Origin: Rossellomorea sp. AcN35-11
GTDB taxonomy: Bacteria; Bacillota; Bacilli; Bacillales; Bacillaceae_B
Assembly: GCA_030388825.1 (NCBI GenBank)
Contig: CP128835.1
Coordinates: forward strand, 2,102,001 to 2,166,000
DNA length: 64,000 nucleotides
Direction: 5' to 3'
Part shown: piece by piece, positions 30,715-37,923 of the stretch
Numbering within the stretch: position 1 is the first letter of the stretch
Layout of the letters: each line of letters opens with the position of its first letter
Made by a program: the position numbers and the translations under genes
Notes under the pieces: model-generated
The model's database searches: none
Told to the model about the DNA's origin: nothing
What the model saw: the letters and a program-made list of their open reading frames with translations, nothing else

Positions 30715-30742
30715 TTAACTAATTCTCTCAATATGTTATACT
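30715..30742 (+). promoter_or_regulatory. gapB promoter with overlapping CcpN site
   Basis: TTAACT (30715-30720), 16 bp, TATACT (30737-30742). The -10 lies inside TATGTTATACT (30732-30742), a full match to the CcpN consensus TRTGHYATAYW. Confidence 0.7.
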
Positions 30743-30764
30743 ATTTTTAGTAATTAAACATATA

Positions 30765-30775
30765 AGTATAACATT
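30765..30775 (-). promoter_or_regulatory. second CcpN-type operator at gapB
   Basis: AATGTTATACT on the minus strand matches 10 of 11 positions of TRTGHYATAYW. Two sites flanking the start of transcription resemble B. subtilis gapB control by CcpN. Confidence 0.6.
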
Positions 30776-30797
30776 AATATAGAGGGGAGCCGGATTT

Positions 30798-31826
30798 ATG
30801 AAGGCGAAAATTGCAATCAATGGTTTTGGACGTATTGGAAGAATGGTTTTCAGAAAAGCAATAGTAGAAGAAAACTTAGAGGTTGTAGCCATTAACGCGA
30901 GCTACCCGGCTGAAACACTTGCGCATTTAATAAAGTATGACACAAATCACGGAACATTCCAGGGTGATGTAGTGGCGGAAGACGATGCACTCATCATAAA
31001 TGGAAAACGTGTCCTGCTATTAAGCAATCGTGATCCGAAGGCGCTGCCTTGGAACGAACTGGATATTGATATTGTGATAGAAGCAACAGGAAAATTCAAT
31101 TCGAAAGACAAGGCCAGCCTTCATTTAGAAGCAGGAGCGAAAAAAGTCATCCTGACGGCCCCTGGTAAAAACGAAGATGTAACCATTGTGATGGGAGTAA
31201 ATGAAAGCGCATTAAATATTGAAGAGCACAGTGTCATTTCAAATGCATCGTGTACGACGAACTGCCTGGCGCCGGTTGCAAAGGTGTTGGATGAGCAATT
31301 CGGAATTGAAAACGGTCTCATGACGACGGTTCATGCTTACACAAATGATCAAAAAAATATCGATAACCCACATAAAGATTTGAGAAGAGCGAGAGCATGC
31401 GGGCAGTCCATCATCCCGACGACGACCGGTGCAGCGAAAGCTTTATCCCTGGTCCTTCCTCAATTGAACGGCAAGCTTCACGGAATGGCATTACGTGTAC
31501 CGACTCCGAATGTTTCTTTAGTGGACCTGGTTGTCGATGTGAAGAGGGACGTAACCGTAGAAGATATCAACGAAGCATTCATCACAGCTTCCCTTGGCTC
31601 CCTGCATGGAGTTCTTCAATACACTACCGAACCATTGGTTTCCATTGATTTCAATACAAATCCGCACTCAGCCATCATCGACGGTCTGTCAACCATGGTG
31701 ATGGGGAATCGCAAAGTGAAGGTACTTGCCTGGTACGATAACGAATGGGGCTATTCTTGCCGCGTCGTAGACCTGGCTAAATTCGTTGCATCCAAAATGA
31801 ATGCAAAACAAGAAGTCAACGTTTGA
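30798..31826 (+). CDS. gapB: gluconeogenic glyceraldehyde-3-phosphate dehydrogenase GapB
   Basis: 342 residues. NAD(P)-fold INGFGRIGRMVFR, catalytic Cys152 in SNASCTTNCLAP, His in THAYT-type segment TVHAYTNDQ, and C-terminal WYDNEWGYS. GapB (342 rather than about 335 residues) is NADP-dependent and works towards glucose synthesis; the CcpN sites upstream, which would silence it on glucose, support GapB over GapA. ATG preceded by GAGGGGAGCC. In B. subtilis gapB and speD are neighbours; here speD has its own promoter and leader. Confidence 0.95.
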   Translation: MKAKIAINGFGRIGRMVFRKAIVEENLEVVAINASYPAETLAHLIKYDTNHGTFQGDVVAEDDALIINGKRVLLLSNRDPKALPWNELDIDIVIEATGKFNSKDKASLHLEAGAKKVILTAPGKNEDVTIVMGVNESALNIEEHSVISNASCTTNCLAPVAKVLDEQFGIENGLMTTVHAYTNDQKNIDNPHKDLRRARACGQSIIPTTTGAAKALSLVLPQLNGKLHGMALRVPTPNVSLVDLVVDVKRDVTVEDINEAFITASLGSLHGVLQYTTEPLVSIDFNTNPHSAIIDGLSTMVMGNRKVKVLAWYDNEWGYSCRVVDLAKFVASKMNAKQEVNV

Positions 31827-31858
31827 AAGAACCAACAAAAACAATAAGGCTCATTCTT

Positions 31859-31891
31859 AGAACGTACCTTTCCCGGTGCGTTCTTTTTCTT
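31859..31891 (+). terminator. terminator after gapB
   Basis: GAACGTACC and GGTGCGTTC form a 9-bp stem (one G-U) with a T-rich tail. Confidence 0.8.
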
Positions 31892-31966
31892 TTCATGCCC
31901 TCATTCCCATCAAATCAAGGAAATTCCCCAATGGAATATCCGTATAAAAAAGTTTATAGAAATTTA

Positions 31967-31995
31967 TTGCAAAAGGGTTTTAAACAAAGTATACT
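31967..31995 (+). promoter_or_regulatory. sigma-A promoter of speD
   Basis: TTGCAA (31967-31972), 17 bp, TATACT (31990-31995). Predicted start near 32002 gives a 150-nt leader. Confidence 0.75.
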
Positions 31996-32033
31996 ATTTT
32001 TCGTGAACTTCTTATTAGCAGATGAATACTGAT

Positions 32034-32145
32034 TTAACTACTTAAAGGGTTAGGACCTCTTCGGACTAACTTTCCCCCGTGGTAGTTAAGATTTTGCCAA
32101 AGGATTCGTTCATTTTGACGAAAAAAATTATGTCAAAGGGGGAAA
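32034..32145 (+). ncRNA. structured speD leader, candidate translational riboswitch
   Basis: Outer stem TTAACTAC/GTAGTTAA (32034-32041 with 32082-32089); inner stem GTTAG/CTAAC (32049-32053 with 32066-32070) capped by C-UUCG-G. The 3' junction TTTCCCCC (32071-32078) is fully complementary to GGGGGAAA (32138-32145), the speD ribosome-binding site. A second hairpin TTTGAC/GTCAAA (32114-32119 with 32132-32137) abuts that site. Architecture fits a pseudoknot that hides the ribosome-binding site. I do not recognise it as a named riboswitch class. Confidence 0.5.
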
Positions 32146-32151
32146 TACAAA

Positions 32152-32532
32152 ATGGAAACAATGGGTCGTCATGTAATCTCAGAATTATGGGGTTGCGATT
32201 TTGAAAAACTAAACGATGTAGTCGGAATTGAAAAAACATTTGTAGATGCTGCGCTTAAATCAGGTGCAGAAGTGCGTGAGGTAGCATTCCATAAATTTGC
32301 TCCTCAAGGTGTAAGTGGAGTTGTGATCATTTCTGAATCACATTTAACTATCCACAGTTTTCCTGAACACGGTTATGCCAGTATTGATGTATATACTTGC
32401 GGTGATTTAGATCCTAACATCGCTGCTGAATATATTGCAGACGCTCTTGGCGCCGACACACGTGAAACCATTGAGTTGCCGCGTGGTATGGGTCCGGTAC
32501 AAGTGAAGAAGTCTCAGGCTCAAGCCCTTTAA
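32152..32532 (+). CDS. speD: S-adenosylmethionine decarboxylase proenzyme
   Basis: 126 residues, the class 1B bacterial length. Self-cleavage is expected before Ser63 in [15 protein letters not shown], which becomes the pyruvoyl cofactor; the following His and the Cys in VYTCGD (about 83) are the processing and protonation residues of the family. Produces decarboxylated SAM for spermidine synthesis. AAAGGGGGAAA precedes the ATG and may be masked by the leader. Own terminator follows. Confidence 0.97.
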   Translation: METMGRHVISELWGCDFEKLNDVVGIEKTFVDAALKSGAEVREVAFHKFAPQGVSGVVIISESHLTIHSFPEHGYASIDVYTCGDLDPNIAAEYIADALGADTRETIELPRGMGPVQVKKSQAQAL

Positions 32533-32545
32533 TCGAAAATAACCC

Positions 32546-32579
32546 AAAAGAGATGCGCATGACATGCATCTCTTTTTTT
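32546..32579 (+). terminator. terminator of speD
   Basis: AAGAGATGC and GCATCTCTT form a 9-bp stem, followed by T residues. Confidence 0.92.
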
Positions 32580-32595
32580 ATTTCTATAAATATGA

Positions 32596-32759
32596 CTTAT
32601 GCATGTCGCCCCTAACCAAGCCGCCTCCGCTTTTGATCGTCCAGCTCCGGCGGCCAGGGGCTCGAGGTCATAAGCTAAATTGCCCCAAAAGGCAAAGGGC
32701 GCCTTTAGGGTCAATCCAGCTTATGCATGTCGCCCCTAACCCAGCCGCCTCCGCTTTTG
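32596..32759. repeat. Bacillus-type intergenic repeat bounded by 40-bp direct repeats
   Basis: 32596-32635 and 32720-32759 are identical except one base (39/40). Between them lie CCAGCTCCGGCGGCCAGG, GCTCGAGGTCATAAGC and GGCAAAGGGCGCC blocks of the type scattered through Bacillus intergenic DNA; GCTCGAGGTCAT recurs at about 13433. Confidence 0.8.
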
Positions 32760-32818
32760 TGTTTTCCAATCTTGTCTGTTTCGTGTAAAATAAGGGTAAA
32801 TAGAGGGAGGAACTTACT

Positions 32819-33199
32819 ATGAGCGGAGTACGAACTTTTTTAAAACGTTTTCAATCAGAATGTGAGACATCAGATCAGCACGAGGATAAAGACCTGAAGT
32901 CACGTTATTATAAATCCATGCACCAAGGTGCCTATCATGCAGTATTGGAGTTATTCACTTCTTCTGAGTATGAGGTGATTTCCGAGTCGAAGGACAGAGG
33001 GGAGATCACGGTTCGGAAAAACGGGACTCCACGCCTGTTTATCGTCGCCACGGTCATTACGGTGCGACCGTTAGAAACGGCCGTCGATTTCAAGATCAGT
33101 GCGGATAAAGGGAAAGTCTTTGGTACATACACGGTTTTAAAAGCGCAGATTAACCATTATTATCAGCAGCTCGACAGCAAATTGACAAAAGTGAAATAA
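32819..33199 (+). CDS. conserved-looking hypothetical cytosolic protein
   Basis: 126 residues, no signal peptide or membrane segment; charged throughout with an alternating beta-rich middle (about 55-110). I do not recognise the family. AGAGGGAGGAACTTACT gives a good ribosome-binding site, and codon usage looks like that of its neighbours, so it is probably real. Located between speD and nrdR, with 82 bp before the nrdR start. No function proposed. Confidence 0.75.
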   Translation: MSGVRTFLKRFQSECETSDQHEDKDLKSRYYKSMHQGAYHAVLELFTSSEYEVISESKDRGEITVRKNGTPRLFIVATVITVRPLETAVDFKISADKGKVFGTYTVLKAQINHYYQQLDSKLTKVK

Positions 33200-33281
33200 C
33201 GGTAAATCCTTTATTAACTTGTGTATAGTACAGGTTTTTTATATGATGAAGGTAATAGTTTGTAATAACGGAGCTGATATT

Positions 33282-33737
33282 ATGAAATGCCCGTCTTGCC
33301 AGCATAACGGTACACGAGTGGTGGACTCCCGTCCTGCCGATGAAGGACGTTCAATCAGAAGGAGAAGGGAATGTGAAGTGTGTAATTTCCGCTTCACGAC
33401 TTTCGAGAAGGTTGAAGAGCTTCCTTTAATTGTGGTGAAAAAAGAAGGGGTAAGAGAAGAGTTTAGCCGGGAGAAGATCCTGAGAGGATTGATCAAGGCC
33501 TGCGAAAAGCGGCCGGTACCTCTTGAAAGACTAGAGAAGATTTCGACGGATATCGAAAAGGACCTCAGGAATCAAGGTGCCTCCGAAGTGGAGTCCGTAA
33601 AGATCGGTGAAATGGTCATGGACCGTCTTGCCAAGGTGGATGAAGTGGCATACGTCCGCTTTGCTTCTGTGTATCGACAGTTTAAAGACATTAATGTATT
33701 TATAGATGAATTGAAAGAGTTAATCAAAAAAGAGTAG
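33282..33737 (+). CDS. nrdR: transcriptional repressor NrdR
   Basis: 151 residues. N-terminal zinc ribbon (C3, C6, C31, C34; MKCPSCQ and CEVC) and an ATP-cone domain from about residue 48 ([19 protein letters not shown]). NrdR senses ATP/dATP and represses ribonucleotide reductase genes through NrdR boxes. ATG at 33282 chosen because the zinc ribbon starts there and GGAG lies upstream; the longer frame from 33219 is not supported. First of the nrdR-dnaB-dnaI cluster, as in B. subtilis. Confidence 0.96.
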   Translation: MKCPSCQHNGTRVVDSRPADEGRSIRRRRECEVCNFRFTTFEKVEELPLIVVKKEGVREEFSREKILRGLIKACEKRPVPLERLEKISTDIEKDLRNQGASEVESVKIGEMVMDRLAKVDEVAYVRFASVYRQFKDINVFIDELKELIKKE

Positions 33738-33805
33738 AAGAATGAGCTGAAGATGTAATTCTTTGGCTCTTTTCTCGTTATTTTCTTGAAAGGTAGAATC
33801 CAACT

Positions 33806-35194
33806 ATGATGAAGAAGCATTGGAATGAAATACAGCCCATCGATCACTACACGGTAGGGACAAATGGGATGCTTCAGGAGTATGACCGGAAAATCATTAC
33901 GTTTTTATACCAGCCTTTAATTGGTTCCGTTTGTTACAGCCTCTACATGAGCTTATGGGGGGAAGTGGAAGAGAACCGTTTGTGGTCGACAGGTTCCACT
34001 CATTATCATTTAATGAATGTCCTGTCTGTCAATCTCCAGGACGTCTACGAAGCCCGCATGAAGCTTGAGGGGATCGGCCTGTTGAAGGCGTATGAAAAAA
34101 AGGATGATGACCATCGGAGCTTTCTTTATGAACTGCAGCCTCCCTTGTCTCCTCAGGAATTCTTTCATGACGGAATGCTGAATGTGTATTTGTACCGGAA
34201 GATCGGTCGTACCCATTACCTGCGCCTGAAGAAATTCTTTACGGATGAAGTGATGGATAAACAGCAGTACACCAACATCACCCGTTCCTTTCAGGATGTT
34301 TTCAAGTCTGAACAAATTAATTTCCTTCACCATGATGCCAATGTGGATTCTGAAACCGGGTCTGGTGAACAATATATGAAATACGGCAAGAATGAAGGTC
34401 TTGCACTGGACGAAGTTGATTTTGATTTTCAGTTATTGCTGGCCGGATTATCCGAATCCATGGTTCCGCGCAAAGCCTTCACATCCAAAGTGAGGGAGAC
34501 CGTTCTGAAGCTCAGTTATCTGTACGGGATCGATCCCCTTCAAATGAAGAATATCGTCTTAAGCTCCCTTGACCGAGATGATGCCATCGATATCGAACTG
34601 CTGCGTAAGACCGCCCGGGATTGGTACGGAATGCAGACAGGGGACCAGCTGCCTGATCTGACAACGAGAATCGAGACGAAGAAACCTGTGACATCAGATA
34701 AGCCCTTATCGCAAGAAGAAGAGCTGGTGGAATACTTGGAAAACACGTCCCCGAAGGATGTCTTATCGGACATATCCAATGGAGGGTCTCCTTCCAAGGC
34801 GGACCTCCAAGCGGTGGAAGAAGTACTCATGTCACAGAAACTACCGATTGGAGTCATGAATGTCCTGATCCAATACGTTCTATTGAAAACCGACATGAAG
34901 CTGACTAAGGGCTATATGGAAAAAATCGCATCCCACTGGTCAAGGAAAAAAGTGACTTCGGCAAGTGAAGCGATGAATTTAGCCAAAAAGGAACACAAGC
35001 AATACCTCGAATGGGCTGAAGGCAAGAAGGAAAATAAAACCTATCGAAAGAAAAAGCCGGTCCGTACGGAAAAGCTTCCTGAATGGTTCAAGGAAGAAGA
35101 ACAATCAGGGGAAACCGAGGCCACTGAGGATGGATACGATTTCGAAGCAGAAAAGAAAAAACTAGAAGAAGAACTTAAAAATTTTAGGAAGTAG
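33806..35194 (+). CDS. dnaB: replication initiation and membrane attachment protein DnaB
   Basis: 462 residues. N-terminal segment resembles B. subtilis DnaB (MLQEYDRKIITFLYQPLIG; about residues 22-40), with two DnaB/DnaD-type helical domains (second about 300-385) and a charged, low-complexity C-terminus rich in K and E. Together with DnaD and DnaI it loads the replicative helicase at oriC and at stalled forks. ATG-ATG start; either is possible. The stop is followed within 13 bp by dnaI, so the two are translationally linked. Confidence 0.92.
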   Translation: MMKKHWNEIQPIDHYTVGTNGMLQEYDRKIITFLYQPLIGSVCYSLYMSLWGEVEENRLWSTGSTHYHLMNVLSVNLQDVYEARMKLEGIGLLKAYEKKDDDHRSFLYELQPPLSPQEFFHDGMLNVYLYRKIGRTHYLRLKKFFTDEVMDKQQYTNITRSFQDVFKSEQINFLHHDANVDSETGSGEQYMKYGKNEGLALDEVDFDFQLLLAGLSESMVPRKAFTSKVRETVLKLSYLYGIDPLQMKNIVLSSLDRDDAIDIELLRKTARDWYGMQTGDQLPDLTTRIETKKPVTSDKPLSQEEELVEYLENTSPKDVLSDISNGGSPSKADLQAVEEVLMSQKLPIGVMNVLIQYVLLKTDMKLTKGYMEKIASHWSRKKVTSASEAMNLAKKEHKQYLEWAEGKKENKTYRKKKPVRTEKLPEWFKEEEQSGETEATEDGYDFEAEKKKLEEELKNFRK

Positions 35195-35206
35195 GTGAAG
35201 AAAGCG

Positions 35207-36139
35207 GTGGAGAGAATCAACAACACTCTAAAAAGGTTGGCGACTTCCGGTTCGTTTCAGGAGCGTTACGAGCAAATGAAAAAGGAAATCCTTGAAAACC
35301 ATGATGTAAAGGATTTTATCAAAAGGAATGAAGGCCTTGTCACAGGTGAAATGGTCAATGCGAGTCTCATGAAGTTATATGAATACATTTCTCAAAGTAA
35401 GGAATGCCGGTACTGCCCTTCATTACAGGAATGCAAGAATATGATGGAAGGATATGACCCTCATCTGGTGATCAGGGGGAACACCATCGATATAGAGTAT
35501 CACCGTTGTCCCCGTAAGGTCATTCATGAGGAAAGGACCAGTGCCCAGCGGTTGATCAAAAGCCTGTATGTACCGAAGGACATTTTACAAGCATCCTTCC
35601 AGACGCTGGATCTGGATTCGAAAAGCCGACTGGAGGCTGTGCGCCTTGCGAAGAATTTCGTAGAGAACTATTCAGAAGGGGCCAAGATGAAAGGACTTTA
35701 TTTTTACGGGAAGTTCGGAGTCGGCAAGTCCTATTTGTTGGGAGCCATGGCCAATGAGCTTGCACAGAAAAAGATTGCTTCCCTTATTGTCTATGTTCCC
35801 GAGTTCTTTAGGGAGATCAAGCAGTCCCTTGGAGATAATACGGTAAATGAAAAACTCGAGATGGTGAAATCCGCCCCGATTCTCATGCTCGACGACATCG
35901 GTGCAGAAACCATGTCCAGCTGGGGAAGGGATGAGATCCTCGGGACCATCCTCCAATATCGGATGCTTGAAAACCTCCCTACATTCTTCACGTCAAACTT
36001 CAACTTCAACGAGCTGACCCATCACTTGACCTACAGCCAACGGGGAGAAGAAGAAAAGCTCAAAGCAGCACGGATCATGGAGCGTATCAAATACCTTTCA
36101 CAGCCTGTCTTGATTGATGGAAGGAACAGAAGAGAATAG
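35207..36139 (+). CDS. dnaI: helicase loader DnaI (AAA+ ATPase)
   Basis: 310 residues (B. subtilis 311). N-terminal helicase-interaction domain with a zinc-binding cluster (C-x2-C near residue 66-69, further Cys/His to about 101), then AAA+ domain with Walker A GKFGVGKSYLL (about 166-176), Walker B ILMLDDIGAE and sensor TSNFNFNELTHH. Loads the DnaC helicase. The GTG at 35207 is preferred over one at 35195: the N-terminus then aligns with the family and AGGTGA lies 9 bp upstream. Confidence 0.93.
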   Translation: MERINNTLKRLATSGSFQERYEQMKKEILENHDVKDFIKRNEGLVTGEMVNASLMKLYEYISQSKECRYCPSLQECKNMMEGYDPHLVIRGNTIDIEYHRCPRKVIHEERTSAQRLIKSLYVPKDILQASFQTLDLDSKSRLEAVRLAKNFVENYSEGAKMKGLYFYGKFGVGKSYLLGAMANELAQKKIASLIVYVPEFFREIKQSLGDNTVNEKLEMVKSAPILMLDDIGAETMSSWGRDEILGTILQYRMLENLPTFFTSNFNFNELTHHLTYSQRGEEEKLKAARIMERIKYLSQPVLIDGRNRRE

Positions 36140-36146
36140 ATGGCAC

Positions 36147-36177
36147 AAAAAGGGGCATCATTGCATGGCCCTTTTTT
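36147..36177 (+). terminator. terminator of nrdR-dnaB-dnaI
   Basis: AAAAAGGG...CCCTTTTT stem with G/C base, followed by a T-run. Confidence 0.8.
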
Positions 36178-36233
36178 TGCTGTACTTATGAAGAAGTCCT
36201 TCCCACAGTGATACGGAAGCGAAAGGAAAGGGA

Positions 36234-36342
36234 GGATCAATTAATCCATTCGGGGATTAATTCATTTGTAACAGGATTCATAATCTGAACATAGGATTGA
36301 ATATCTTAAAAAAGGATCGAAAACTGTTCAATCAGGATCAAT
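36234..36342. repeat. array of six 20-bp-phased GGAT octamers
   Basis: GGATCAAT, GGATTAAT, GGATTCAT, GGATTGAA, GGATCGAA and GGATCAAT start at 36234, 36254, 36274, 36294, 36314 and 36335 (20, 20, 20, 20, 21 bp). The intervening 12 bases are not conserved. Same layout, in the opposite orientation, as in the repeats at 604-863 and 964-1223. Confidence 0.8.
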
Positions 36343-36671
36343 CCCCACCCATAGCCAGTTTCAATGAAGAATTGAATCCCTCAAATAGCCCCGGAAGACT
36401 TCTTGCTTAAGCTGAAATAAGCTGATCCTGTCTTTCCATATAGAAAAGAGATAAAATAAAGCCTTCCCGATAGCAAAACCGCAAATTCGTAAGAGCACTA
36501 TTCAATGACAACTCCTCTTTTTGTATAGAATTCTCTTTTTATGAATCATGCATTACCAGATTCCCCCAAAAAGTTAAATAAGTAACAATTAATTTCCCTC
36601 TTAAACTTCTAAATGATACAAGCCTCCCATATATATAAATCAGGGAATTGGGTTTAAGGAGGCGGGAAAGT
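36343..36671. other. gap upstream of ytxC
   Basis: About 330 bp, AT-rich, without a convincing frame, promoter or RNA structure apart from the array just before it. Confidence 0.4.
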
Positions 36672-37538
36672 TTGATTGAATTTATTTTCAAGCAAAAAAG
36701 GGATGCCATAAAGCTTCAGGAATACCTCAATAAAGAATTCATCACATCATGGTTTCATGAAACTCTTTTTCAACATAAAACGCACTACAATCTGACCATA
36801 GACATACCCCCTTTCGTTAAAGATAAGGAAAAGCTATATCATGGGTTTTCCCGATTTGTCATACATGATAAATGCATGGAGTGGTGTGAATCGGTCCTGA
36901 GAGAACAATATTTCTATGAAGATATTCATGAAATCAATCAGATTCTTGAAATCCTGTCAGAGATGAGGATGGGTGAACGGCCGGAATTGATGGATTTGAT
37001 CGGAGAGTGGGACGAGGCCGGATATGTCCACGGCAGCCTGGAGCTTTTGCTGGAAGGGAAGTCTCCCATTTCATTTGACTCCTTCAGCAAGTTCAGGCTC
37101 AAAGAATTACAGGAAAGATTGATGAAGATGATGGACCTCGCCATCGATGAATATAAGATGGAGCAGGAGTATCAAATGTTTGTGCATATGCTGAGGGAAT
37201 ACCTGGAATCAAGGGAGGGGAAAATGAATACGATTCATCTGTATTCGTCGGGATATGACTTTCGTTTCTTTGATGAAGAGATGAAGGAGTTGACCCGTCA
37301 GGAATTGACGAAGGTGATTGATAAACGCCTTTTGACAAATCATCCGTTATATGTTGATTCGTATACGATTGCCCCGTTATTATCCCTGGCTCCCCGAAAG
37401 ATTTTCGTATATGGAAATGGTGATCATCAACTGATCAGGACGCTGCAGAATATCTTTGAGGAACGGATCGACCTTCTGCCGTTGCATTATTTTCCAGATA
37501 CCCTTCTGTATCCTTCAAGGGATATTGCCAACGAGTAG
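36672..37538 (+). CDS. ytxC: YtxC-like sporulation protein
   Basis: 288 residues, acidic and rich in E/L/F, without signal peptide or membrane helix. Position between dnaI and thrS and overall length match B. subtilis YtxC, annotated as a putative sporulation protein with a YtxC domain; no catalytic motif is seen. The TTG at 36672 is chosen because AAGGAGG lies 10 bp upstream; the frame opens earlier at 36648 but that start overlaps the ribosome-binding site. Confidence 0.78.
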   Translation: MIEFIFKQKRDAIKLQEYLNKEFITSWFHETLFQHKTHYNLTIDIPPFVKDKEKLYHGFSRFVIHDKCMEWCESVLREQYFYEDIHEINQILEILSEMRMGERPELMDLIGEWDEAGYVHGSLELLLEGKSPISFDSFSKFRLKELQERLMKMMDLAIDEYKMEQEYQMFVHMLREYLESREGKMNTIHLYSSGYDFRFFDEEMKELTRQELTKVIDKRLLTNHPLYVDSYTIAPLLSLAPRKIFVYGNGDHQLIRTLQNIFEERIDLLPLHYFPDTLLYPSRDIANE

Positions 37539-37562
37539 GCAGTCTGTTCTTGTGGAGGGGTC

Positions 37563-37591
37563 TTGCTTTTCGAAACATAACCGATTATAAT
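37563..37591 (+). promoter_or_regulatory. sigma-A promoter of thrS
   Basis: TTGCTT (37563-37568), 17 bp, TATAAT (37586-37591). Confidence 0.8.
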
Positions 37592-37599
37592 ACCTACAT

Positions 37600-37893
37600 A
37601 ATAAGTCAATAAACAAAGGTTATGATGAGGACAACAATATTCCTGTTCGATTCACAGAGAGGGAAGTCAATTGGCTGCAAGCTTCCTAATTCGGTCGTGA
37701 TATTTACCACCTCGGAACTTCAATTATGAACTGAGTCTGTTGGATTCAAAGTAATGATTGACGGCTAAATGTCGTTATTCGTTTTCAATGAAGTCATTGT
37801 GTGCCATGTACACGATGAGAAGTTGGGTGGAACCGCGAGTTTGTTTATGAACCTCGTCCCTTCAAATGTGAAGGGGCGGGGTTTTTTTATGTT
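37600..37893 (+). ncRNA. T-box leader of thrS
   Basis: The T-box core GGGTGGAACCGCG is at 37825-37837; its TGGA bulge would pair with a tRNA ending UCCA, as tRNA-Thr does. ACC in GATATTTACCACC (about 37703-37715) is a candidate Thr specifier codon. The terminator CCTCGTCCCTTC/GAAGGGGCGGGG plus T-run closes it at about 37852-37890. Uncharged tRNA-Thr would favour read-through into thrS. Confidence 0.93.
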
Positions 37894-37923
37894 TTACGCA
37901 GAATATTTAAGGAGTGAAAAGAG

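Noticed and set aside
36234..36342. phased GGAT array as a CRISPR array
   Set aside because: Repeat words are only 8 bp, the period is 20 bp, no cas genes lie nearby, and the same layout occurs in a duplicated block.
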